From contig JAITPT010000139.1 in the NCBI GenBank assembly GCA_031289285.1, forward strand, positions 1 to 5,281: DNA of 5,281 nt, given 5' to 3'. Below are positions 1-5,231 of this stretch, piece by piece (the stretch's first letter is position 1; every line of letters starts with the position of its first letter). Source of the stretch: Puniceicoccales bacterium (lineage in GTDB: Bacteria > Verrucomicrobiota > Verrucomicrobiia > Opitutales > UBA953). The translations under genes and the position numbers were made by a program. Under the pieces are notes generated by a model. That model saw nothing but the letters and a program-made list of their open reading frames with translations, was not told the DNA's origin and did not search any database.

Positions 1-2
1 GA

Positions 3-63
3 TGCGCTTTGTGGATTTGTGAAGGCGCACCTGTTGGTGCGTCGAACAAAGCCACGAAGTGCA
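3..63 (+). repeat. Large hairpin, copy A
   Basis: Bases 3-14 (TGCGCTTTGTGG) can pair over 12 positions, including two G-T pairs, with 52-63 (CCACGAAGTGCA). Inside, CGCACC (26-31) and GGTGCG (36-41) form a perfect 6-bp stem closed by a TGTT loop. The inner stem is identical in sequence to that of the hairpin at 596-654, and in both cases the motif AACTGCCG starts 58 bases after the last base of the inner stem. This suggests two diverged copies of one element. Its function is unknown; a REP-like or transposon-end structure is the simplest guess. Confidence 0.5.
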
Positions 64-90
64 GATGCCATAACAGCTTCCGCAAGACGA

Positions 91-121
91 CCCGATTCAA
101 CTGCCGTTTTTAGGATTATGG
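91..121 (+). repeat. Left inverted repeat
   Basis: This 31-bp sequence begins CCCG and contains AACTGCCG (99-106) and TTTTAGGATTATGG (108-121). It is matched in inverted orientation at 538-568 and, over its first half, in direct orientation at 684-705. It forms the left edge of the putative element. Confidence 0.65.
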
Positions 122-197
122 AAGAATTGTCAAGATATAGCATGAAGTTTCTTCCGATGAATTTGTAGCTGGTTTGTTTTGAAGTGGTTAGGAGATG

Positions 198-278
198 TTT
201 TTTTTGGGGGGGGTAAAAAATGGAGCGAAAGCGGCGGCGGGGCATGTGTGTATGTGGTGGTGTGTGTGTGGGGGGGGG
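198..278 (+). repeat. T8G8, GT and G9 low-complexity tract
   Basis: T8 (198-205) runs directly into G8 (206-213). A GCGGCGGCGGGG block follows, then alternating GT repeats from about 245 to 269, and a G9 run (270-278). The tract is outside any supported gene. Runs of this length are prone to slippage, and the G-tracts could form a quadruplex on the plus strand. No gene is visibly placed to be switched by them. Confidence 0.6.
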
Positions 279-335
279 CACGAGCATCTCGCCCGCATAT
301 CTGCGGCGTTAGCCATCTCCTCACCTGCCACGAAT

Positions 336-352
336 AAAGTGCCAGACACTTT
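336..352. repeat. AAAGTG-CCAGA-CACTTT palindrome
   Basis: Six-base arms AAAGTG (336-341) and CACTTT (347-352) flank CCAGA as a perfect inverted repeat. From memory, strings of the type AGTGTCTGGCACTT recur as dispersed repeats in several bacterial genomes, sometimes near RAYT/IS200-like transposases. I cannot verify this here, and no transposase lies in the window. Confidence 0.45.
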
Positions 353-453
353 TTCACTTCCGGTGCTTGTGCGGGAAACGTGTGTTATTTGGAAACGTGT
401 GGTGGCCATGTGCATATACTGCGATATAATCCCTCCCCGTCGCAATAAAAAAA

Positions 454-466
454 TTAGACTGTCTAA
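454..466. repeat. TTAGACTGTCTAA palindrome
   Basis: This is a perfect 6+1+6 palindrome in an AT-rich stretch, followed by an A-run and a second AGACT. Its size and symmetry would fit a binding site for a small dimeric repressor, but no gene starts close downstream, so an operator role is speculative. Confidence 0.3.
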
Positions 467-537
467 AAAAGACTCTTATTTTCACAAAAATCTGAAATAT
501 GTATCGCTACGCTATCCCATCCGGAGCTTCCTCTGAG

Positions 538-568
538 CCATAATCCTAAAACCGGCAGTTAATGCGGG
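538..568 (-). repeat. Right inverted repeat
   Basis: Read on the minus strand, this matches 91-121 at 27 of 31 positions without gaps. The matching blocks are CCCG, AACTGCCG and the 14-base TTTTAGGATTATGG. It forms the right edge of the putative element. Confidence 0.65.
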
Positions 569-595
569 CGGTTTTGCACAATCTTTTGGCCGTCT

Positions 596-654
596 GCGGC
601 TTGCGCTTTCCGCTCCACGCACCGCAAGGTGCGCGTCGAGAAAGCGCAAACCGC
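596..654 (+). repeat. Large hairpin, copy B
   Basis: GCGG-C-TTGCGCTTTC (596-610) pairs with GAAAGCGCAA-A-CCGC (640-654), giving 14 pairs and one mismatch. After an internal loop, CGCACC (618-623) pairs with GGTGCG (628-633) around a GCAA tetraloop. The layout repeats that of the hairpin at 3-63: same apical stem, same 58-base distance to the next AACTGCCG motif, but different outer-stem sequence that still pairs. It lies between the right inverted repeat and the truncated higB. Confidence 0.55.
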
Positions 655-683
655 ATCCGCCTCAAAATCTTGAGCAAACCCTT

Positions 684-705
684 CCCGCTGAACTGCCGTT
701 CTTAG
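684..705 (+). repeat. Third copy of AACTGCCG/TTAGG motif
   Basis: CCCG (684-687), AACTGCCGTT (691-700) and TTAGG (702-706) repeat the first part of the 91-121 sequence in the same orientation. The motif ends where recognisable HigB homology starts (706) and includes the TAG codon (703-705) that is in frame with HigB. It may mark the edge of the event that removed the front of the toxin gene. Confidence 0.5.
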
Positions 706-861
706 GTTGAAACTCTGCGTTCTCCGCCCGAAAACCGCCTCAAAAAACTTTATGACGACCGCGCCGGACAACACAGCATCCGCATCAACGACCAATGGCG
801 CATTTGCTTCCGCTGGGAAGGTACCGACGCACATCGCGTTGAAATCACCGACTACCACTAA
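706..861 (+). pseudogene. HigB-type toxin, N-terminally truncated
   Basis: The 51 codons before the TAA at 859-861 encode the C-terminal half of a HigB/RelE-superfamily toxin, an mRNA interferase that cleaves translated mRNA on the ribosome. Visible family hallmarks are LRSPPENRLKKL (residues 4-15 of this fragment), then DRAGQHSIRINDQWRICFRW (18-37) and the terminal VEITDYH. Full members have about 90-95 residues. Here the frame is closed upstream by TAG (703-705), and no ATG, GTG or TTG follows in frame. The in-frame codons before the stop (from ATG 562) show no HigB N-terminus in any frame. The gene therefore looks broken, probably by the repeat element whose motif abuts it. HigA follows after 67 nt, the usual higBA order. 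The family call is firm; inactivity is an inference. Confidence 0.8.
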
Positions 862-909
862 CCAACCAAACCCAACCAGCCAACCTCCCCAACCAGCCAA
901 CCAACCATT
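862..909 (+). repeat. CCAA-rich spacer between higB and higA
   Basis: This spacer is almost free of G and built from CCAA/CCAG units, including the 12-mer AACCAGCCAACC twice (874-885 and 891-902). The complementary strand is GGTTGG-rich and could form two-tetrad G-quadruplexes. It carries no Shine-Dalgarno-like sequence for the higA start at 929. Confidence 0.6.
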
Positions 910-928
910 CATCCAAACTGCTACGAAC

Positions 929-1251
929 ATGTCACACGCACTCTCAATTCATCCGGGCTTTGTCCTTCAGGAACTCTACCTTGACGGTTCCGGCATCACT
1001 CAATCCGCTCTCGCCGCAGGGACGGGCATTCCGGCAAGCCGCATCAGCGAACTATGCAACGGCAAGCGCGACATCCCGGCGGATTACTCCGTCCGCCTTG
1101 GGAAATTCTTTGCTCTCGACCCGCACTTTTTTCGCAGATGCAAACCAACCACGACGTGTTCATGGCCGAGGAGAAAATTCGCAGAGCCAAGGTGCGCATT
1201 CGTCCTTGGAAATACGCCGACGCCACGGAGACCGCACTCGTCGCAGCGTAG
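929..1251 (+). pseudogene. HigA-type antitoxin, frameshifted
   Basis: This is an XRE-family antitoxin of the HigA type, which would bind DNA at its own promoter and neutralise HigB. The start ATG at 929 gives the typical opening with HPGFVLQEL (residues 8-16). The helix-turn-helix covers about 24-45 (TQSALAAGTGIPASRISELC), followed by RLGKFFALDPHFF (56-68). After the T6 run at 1127-1132 the family sequence continues in the -1 frame as QTNHDVFMAEEKIRRAKVRI, ending at TAG 1249-1251. One added T, or a -1 slip, restores a 107-residue protein of normal length. Without it, translation runs to a TGA at 1286-1288 inside the adjacent hairpin element, giving 119 residues with a foreign tail. No Shine-Dalgarno sequence precedes the ATG. 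Causes could be real decay, a homopolymer sequencing error or slippage. Confidence 0.82.
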
Positions 1252-1343
1252 AGTGCAGCACAGACAATCGAGTCTGTGGTGGATGTGATGGAAACGTCGC
1301 CGGAGGCGACGGCGACACAGACAAGATTGTCTGTGCTGCACTC
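1251..1343. repeat. Inverted-repeat hairpin element
   Basis: Perfect 19-bp inverted repeats, GAGTGCAGCACAGACAATC (1251-1269) and its reverse complement (1325-1343), enclose 55 bases. Each arm also belongs to a local hairpin: CACAGAC-6-GTCTGTG at 1259-1278 and again at 1316-1335. The centre holds GTCGCC-GGA-GGCGAC (1296-1310). The element can therefore fold as one long stem or three short ones. It starts on the last base of the higA stop codon and ends 19 bp from the stop of the convergent gene. It is best described as a REP/BIME- or MITE-like dispersed repeat. Confidence 0.75.
1251..1343. terminator. Possible bidirectional terminator
   Basis: The strong dyad lies between the 3' ends of two convergent genes (higA on plus, the AsmA-family gene on minus), where a bidirectional transcription stop is expected. 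No T-run follows on either strand, so intrinsic termination would be weak. The placement is seen in the sequence; the role is inferred. Confidence 0.3.
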
Positions 1344-1362
1344 ACGCGGTGCCGCTCCGTGC

Positions 1363-4300
1363 TCAAAACGGGAGCAGGCCAGTGCCTTCACCTACGACAG
1401 CACCAGCAGCGGGGGCCAGCACCGAGGCGTTCTTTTGCAAAGCCTTTAACAGAGTCTCGAAAAGATTGTTTTGCAACGCGCCGAGCGTCCCCGAAAAACG
1501 GAACTCCGGCCCCATCGTGAAACCCTCGGCGTCGGGCACACCCTCGGCGAGCTTCAACTTGGTGAGCAACGCGGCGATTTCCTTTTTGCCGAAAAAACGC
1601 GCCCGCGCCGTCAAGGGACGTGCCGTCAAATCCGCCGCGCCCGTTTTGATTTCTCCCGAACCAGCGACCGCCATCAGGTTGTTGGCGATACGCATTTCGG
1701 GCACCGATACGCCGCCGTCGCGCCTGCGCTCGGCACGGATGCGCAAGACATCGTAAGGGAAATCGTCGAGGTAATTGCGCAGCTGCCGCAACGTTTGCAA
1801 CAGCCCGCCGCCCTGCTTGCGCCGCCCGCCACCGAAAAACCCCGCCCCCAAATCCGCCAGCCCGCCTACGGTATCCGCGACGCCCCCAGCAAGCTGCGTC
1901 GCCTCGGTGTCGGCCTTCAAAATCGAGACGCGCCCGCCTTTGCTCTCAGCGAGAATGCCAAGCTCCACGTTCTCCGCGAGGCGGCGCGTGTTAATCGCCG
2001 TGGAGGAAAACTTCGCGGTGACATTGATTTTGCCGCTGACAATTTTTTCTGCGGCGGGCGCGAACGAGCCAGTGAAACTCTCGAACGGCAAGTCGTGAAC
2101 TTTGGCGTCGCCGTCGAGCGCATAGACTTCCTGCTGCGCTTTGCGGAAAACAAGTTTGCCGCCGCCCGCAAAACTCCCGCTGCCAAACGCCGCGACTAAC
2201 CCCGAGAGCGTCAGCGTCTCGCCTTTGAGCGCGGCAACTCCGGCGACATCGCGCAGCTCCGGCAGCGACCTCGCGACGGCGGCGACAGCGGAGGGCGCAG
2301 GTGGCGTGGCAGCGGTGGCAGCAGTGGACTTTGCGGACGGCGCGGCGGCGGGAGTTTTCCGTGCGGTGGTTGCGCGGGTGGCAGCGGGTTTGGGCGCGGG
2401 TTCGTCGGCGGCGTCGGCGTCGCCGAAGCCCGGCAAGACCGCCGCAGGTGCGCGTTCCGATGGCAAGGGCGTTGCCGCTGACGACGGCGGTGTCGGCGTC
2501 GGCGTTGACGGCGACGGCGTTGTTGGCATCGGCGTCGCGGTCGGCGACGTCGCTGACAGCGTGTTGACCGCGACGGCGTCCGCGTTTGTTTGCGCGGCGG
2601 ATGGCGCGATGGCTTCCGGTTCTGGCAAAATAATTTTGCGAATGGCGATGATGCATCGGCCCTCGCCCGCGCCGTCCCAAAACGGCAATTCGTCGCGGCG
2701 GTTGCGCTCCTCCAGCTCCTCGCCACGGGTTTTGTGTTTCTTGAAAATTTCGTTGAGGCGCAGCGCGTCGGCGAGTGCCACTTGTTCGCCAGTAAGCGTC
2801 GCGCCCCACGCGCCGCTGCCCGCGATGTCGGCGGGCGCGAGCGTGAGCGTGAGGTCGCTCTTGCGCTCATTCGCGCCTTCGAGGCGGACGGGGAGGCGTA
2901 GCACGGGCGCGAGCGGGTCGAGTTTGCCAATCGCGCTGGCGGCGACTTTGCGCAGCGACGCGCCGCCGTCTGCGCCGCGAATGTCTTCGAGGACGGCGCG
3001 GATGTCGCAGTCTCCGCCGCGAACGTATTTGGCGGAGAGGTTGATTTTAGCGGCTTGGAGATTGGAGCAATTGCCCAGCAGCGGCTGGCGCAGCAGGCGG
3101 GCGGAGTCGCCGTAAAAATTGCCCGTGAGCGTTTTCACACCGGCGTCCCACGCCAGCGCGAGCGAGCCGCTGAGTGGCGTCTCGCCGACGCCGCCGACGT
3201 TGGCGCGGGAGATTTCTAACTCCCACGCTTTCCATGTCGTCGGTTCGATGGCGAAGACCACGCCGCCGCGCACCGTGAGATTACCGAGACGGAGTTTGCC
3301 GCCAGCATCGCGAAACGAAACGCCTTCGAGGCGCAGCGGCGCAGCGTTTGGCGCGGCGGCGCGGAAGCGGCGGGCGTCGCGAGAAATATCGAGCGCACCG
3401 GCGGCGGTGCCGGAGAGAGTCGCCCCGCCAAGAAAGGGCGTGGCAAGCTCCAGCGGGAAATGTTGCGCCGCGACGCGGAAGAGCGGCTTGCCGTCGGCGA
3501 CGGGCGCGGCGGCGGTGTCGAGGGCGTGTAGCAACGTAGCTTGCAACAGGGGCGTGGGCGCGTCGCCACGCATGGCACGTAGCGAGGCGGTCTCGAGCAC
3601 GACGCGCAGCGGCACGGTGGTGGCGACGGTGGTGGCGGTGTCGGAGCCGATGCTGGCGGTGTCGGCGGTGGTGGTGTCGGCGGCAGGGACGACGGCGGTG
3701 CGGGTGCTTTTTGCGGTGGGCAGGAACGCGCTGCCCTTCGCGTCGAACTCGCCGCGCCAACCTTCGCGAGCGACCTTCGCCAGAAGTTCACGCCATGCGG
3801 GCTGCTCGGCGAAGCCTTCGGCGCGGACGCCCGCACTCGCCGCGAACACGCACGCCCCGCCTTGTTTGGCGGTGACGGCGAGTTTCCCCGCAAGGAGCGG
3901 GCGGCGCGTGGCAGCGTCCGCCACCTCGAGAACACCGAGATTGAGTGCCCATTCGTCAGAGGCAGCGAAGGCGGCGTTTCCGGCGAAGTGCAGATTGAGC
4001 GCACCGTAACCAGCGAGAGATTTTTCCAGACGCCCGAGACCAGCGGCGTCGCCAGAGAGGTCGAAAACCGTTTCCAGCGGCGCGGGCGTGGCGGCGGACG
4101 CGGGCTTGCGCGTGAAGCTCGCCTTGCCGGAAAGCCGCGTGAGAGACGGCCAGCGGGCGGCGTCCCAAAACGGCAGAAACGCGAAGTCGGCAGACGAGAA
4201 GTCGCCGAGGACGGTCTCCGCGCCGAGCGAGCCGTCGCCCGAGATTTTTCCCTTGGACTCCGCACGGGAGGCGTTGCGCCGCGCCGAAAACGTCCACGTG

Positions 4301-5016
4301 TGCTCGCCCTTGGCAGGCACGGATGCGAGCGCGAGCGTCGCCGAACCGCCACCCGCCGCCTCGAAGTTGGCGTTGACTTCGCTCTTCGGGTTGAGCGCCA
4401 GCGCCGCCTCGGCAGTTTGCGGCAAACCGTTTTGCGGCTTCTCCCAAACGAGTTTCGCGCCGCCCTTAGCGGTGAACTTTTCGATGGTGCCGCCAGTGCT
4501 TTCAAAGTCGAGCGACGCCCCAGAATCGCTGTCGAACGCAAACTGCCGCGCCGCAAATGTGAGCCGCTCTTTGTTTTCCAAACGGACTCCGCCGGACACC
4601 TCCGTGCCAGTGATGCGCAGGGCAAACACGCTTTTTTTGGCGTCGCCGTCGCGCTCCTTTTTTTCGGCGGTTTTGGTGCGCGGCGTTTTTTGGGTGAAGT
4701 CGGCTTCGACGCCTGTGAGGCGCAGCGCAGAGATTTCGGCGCGGTTGGAGAACAGTGCCAGCCAGCCGATTTCGGCGGAACCGCCCGCGCATTCGATGCG
4801 GCATTCGGGAAGCTCAAGCGCGAGTTTTTCAAAAGTGATTTTGCCGCCAAGCGACGCCGAGCAGTTTTCCAACTCGGCGGAGATGCCCGCCGCCGCAAGC
4901 TCGCGCAACACAAACGCCCGCTGGACAGACGGGCGTGTAACGTAAAACAGAAATCCGCCCGCAGCAGCTGCAAGCAACGCGGGAACGGCAACGAGGATTT
5001 TTTTGGCGCGGGTCAT
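1363..5016 (-). CDS. AsmA-family envelope protein, 1217 aa
   Basis: This encodes a large AsmA-like protein. Such proteins are anchored in the inner membrane, have a periplasmic beta-rich body, and in Gram-negatives (AsmA, YhdP, TamB) are implicated in moving phospholipids to the outer membrane and in its assembly. A short basic N-terminus (MTRAKK) precedes a single membrane segment (about 7-26). Residues 30-107 follow the AsmA N-terminal pattern of alternating beta strands (LALELPECRIEC, then AEISALRLTGVEADF). The middle (110-790) is repetitive predicted beta structure with a Thr/Ala-rich insert at 433-467. A Pro/Thr/Ala/Ser linker spans about 801-912. An AsmA-like C-terminal region lies at about 925-1040 (GSGSFAGGGKLVF; VSGKINVTAKFSS), followed by LDDFPYDVLRIRAE and RIANNLMAVAGSGEI (about 1083-1123). 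There are no catalytic motifs. The ATG is chosen because it gives the basic-plus-hydrophobic start. No Shine-Dalgarno is present, and tRNA-Leu ends 10 nt upstream on the same strand. The substrate is unknown. Confidence 0.85.
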   Translation of the reverse strand: MTRAKKILVAVPALLAAAAGGFLFYVTRPSVQRAFVLRELAAAGISAELENCSASLGGKITFEKLALELPECRIECAGGSAEIGWLALFSNRAEISALRLTGVEADFTQKTPRTKTAEKKERDGDAKKSVFALRITGTEVSGGVRLENKERLTFAARQFAFDSDSGASLDFESTGGTIEKFTAKGGAKLVWEKPQNGLPQTAEAALALNPKSEVNANFEAAGGGSATLALASVPAKGEHTWTFSARRNASRAESKGKISGDGSLGAETVLGDFSSADFAFLPFWDAARWPSLTRLSGKASFTRKPASAATPAPLETVFDLSGDAAGLGRLEKSLAGYGALNLHFAGNAAFAASDEWALNLGVLEVADAATRRPLLAGKLAVTAKQGGACVFAASAGVRAEGFAEQPAWRELLAKVAREGWRGEFDAKGSAFLPTAKSTRTAVVPAADTTTADTASIGSDTATTVATTVPLRVVLETASLRAMRGDAPTPLLQATLLHALDTAAAPVADGKPLFRVAAQHFPLELATPFLGGATLSGTAAGALDISRDARRFRAAAPNAAPLRLEGVSFRDAGGKLRLGNLTVRGGVVFAIEPTTWKAWELEISRANVGGVGETPLSGSLALAWDAGVKTLTGNFYGDSARLLRQPLLGNCSNLQAAKINLSAKYVRGGDCDIRAVLEDIRGADGGASLRKVAASAIGKLDPLAPVLRLPVRLEGANERKSDLTLTLAPADIAGSGAWGATLTGEQVALADALRLNEIFKKHKTRGEELEERNRRDELPFWDGAGEGRCIIAIRKIILPEPEAIAPSAAQTNADAVAVNTLSATSPTATPMPTTPSPSTPTPTPPSSAATPLPSERAPAAVLPGFGDADAADEPAPKPAATRATTARKTPAAAPSAKSTAATAATPPAPSAVAAVARSLPELRDVAGVAALKGETLTLSGLVAAFGSGSFAGGGKLVFRKAQQEVYALDGDAKVHDLPFESFTGSFAPAAEKIVSGKINVTAKFSSTAINTRRLAENVELGILAESKGGRVSILKADTEATQLAGGVADTVGGLADLGAGFFGGGRRKQGGGLLQTLRQLRNYLDDFPYDVLRIRAERRRDGGVSVPEMRIANNLMAVAGSGEIKTGAADLTARPLTARARFFGKKEIAALLTKLKLAEGVPDAEGFTMGPEFRFSGTLGALQNNLFETLLKALQKNASVLAPAAGAVVGEGTGLLPF

Positions 5017-5026
5017 AATAAAGCGA

Positions 5027-5111
5027 TGGTGCCCGAGGCGGGACTTGAACCCGCACTCCTTTCAGAACTGGAACCTAAATCCAGCGTGTCTGCCAATTCC
5101 ACCACCCGGGC
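5027..5111 (-). tRNA. tRNA-Leu (anticodon UAG)
   Basis: The minus strand folds as a class II tRNA. The acceptor stem is GCCCGGG (5111-5105) with CTCGGGC, the discriminator is A, and CCA is encoded (5029-5027). The anticodon stem CTGGA/TCCAG encloses the loop TTTAGGT with anticodon TAG at 5077-5075, reading CUA and probably other CUN leucine codons. The T arm is GCGGG-TTCAAGT-CCCGC (5054-5038). The variable arm of 13 nt (5067-5055) fits leucine tRNAs. The D-arm region carries the usual GTGGAATTGGCAGAC. It is followed after only 10 nt by the ATG of the AsmA-family gene on the same strand, so both probably share a transcript. Confidence 0.95.
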
Positions 5112-5115
5112 ACGA

Positions 5116-5162
5116 TTTACCCTCCCGAAACTGCCGCCAACGCTCTCGGCGGCAAGGGTAAA
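5116..5162. repeat. Nested dyad upstream of tRNA-Leu
   Basis: TTTACCCT (5116-5123) is complementary to AGGGTAAA (5155-5162), and inside it GCCGCC (5133-5138) pairs with GGCGGC (5148-5153). On the transcribed minus strand the structure ends four bases before the tRNA 5' end. It could be a processed leader structure, the terminator of an upstream unit, or a protein-binding site. I found no convincing -35/-10 pair for the tRNA between 5112 and 5281. Confidence 0.45.
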
Positions 5163-5204
5163 ATAGGCGCAGCCAAGAGACAGAGGGGCGGAAAAGGAAA
5201 AAAC

Positions 5205-5231
5205 CGCAGATAGCGCAGACGGCGCAGAGAT
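5205..5231 (+). repeat. 9-bp CGCAGAnnn tandem repeat, 3 units
   Basis: CGCAGATAG, CGCAGACGG and CGCAGAGAT follow one another with an exact 9-bp period. Short tandem arrays of CGCAGATTA-like 9-mers are, from memory, common dispersed intergenic repeats in several bacterial phyla. This looks like a diverged three-unit copy. No role is known to me. Confidence 0.5.

Larger units (their letters stand above)
91..568. mobile_element. Putative MITE-like element
   Basis: Bases 91-121 and the reverse complement of 538-568 match at 27 of 31 positions. The shared core is AACTGCCG followed, one mismatch later, by TTTTAGGATTATGG. Such imperfect terminal inverted repeats around 478 bp with no transposase gene are typical of non-autonomous transposable elements. 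The interior is AT-rich with G and GT tracts, unlike the neighbouring genes. I see no convincing target-site duplication on either side, so the exact ends and the mobility are uncertain. Alternatively, the two repeats are independent copies of a shorter dispersed motif that also occurs at 684-705. Confidence 0.4.
1..705. other. Gene-poor repeat-rich region
   Basis: No stretch here reads as a known protein on either strand. The longest plus-strand frame (195-536) runs through G- and GT-tracts and has an implausible composition. The frame open from base 1 to a TAG at 166-168 encodes about 55 residues that I do not recognise; it could be the tail of a gene starting outside the window, but nothing supports this. 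What the region does hold is repeats: hairpins at 3-63 and 596-654, inverted repeats 91-121/538-568, a further motif copy at 684-705, homopolymer and GT tracts at 198-278, and small palindromes at 336-352 and 454-466. Base composition is clearly more AT-rich and simple than in the flanking coding DNA. Confidence 0.6.

Noticed and set aside
415..430. TATACT / TATAAT as a promoter -10 box
   Set aside because: No acceptable -35 hexamer at 16-18 bp spacing and no gene close downstream.
195..536. 113-codon plus-strand frame
   Set aside because: It runs across T8G8, GT and G9 tracts, has no ribosome binding site and no recognisable domain.
562..705. ATG 562 open frame of 47 codons, in frame with HigB across the TAG
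   Set aside because: Its sequence does not resemble a HigB N-terminus and it spans the large hairpin; reading through TAG would be required. Treated as non-coding.
1..710. Integron attC-like array because of the paired hairpins
   Set aside because: The core-site consensus (RYYYAAC / GTTRRRY pairs) is not present at the hairpin ends and no cassette genes lie between them.
559..930. Minus-strand frame of 123 codons
   Set aside because: It is antisense to the HigB fragment and to the CCAA spacer; its Gly/Trp repeat part is just the reverse of that spacer.
707..1288. Plus-strand frame starting ATG 707 and running into higA
   Set aside because: Before 929 it reads the toxin fragment in the wrong frame. 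The true antitoxin start is ATG 929, where family similarity begins.
2141..5166. Long open frames on the plus strand (2141-3115, 3119-4009, 3862-5166) and other minus-strand frames
   Set aside because: They overlap the AsmA-family gene in other frames, have Arg/Ala/Ser-biased compositions typical of shadows in GC-rich DNA, and one runs through the tRNA.
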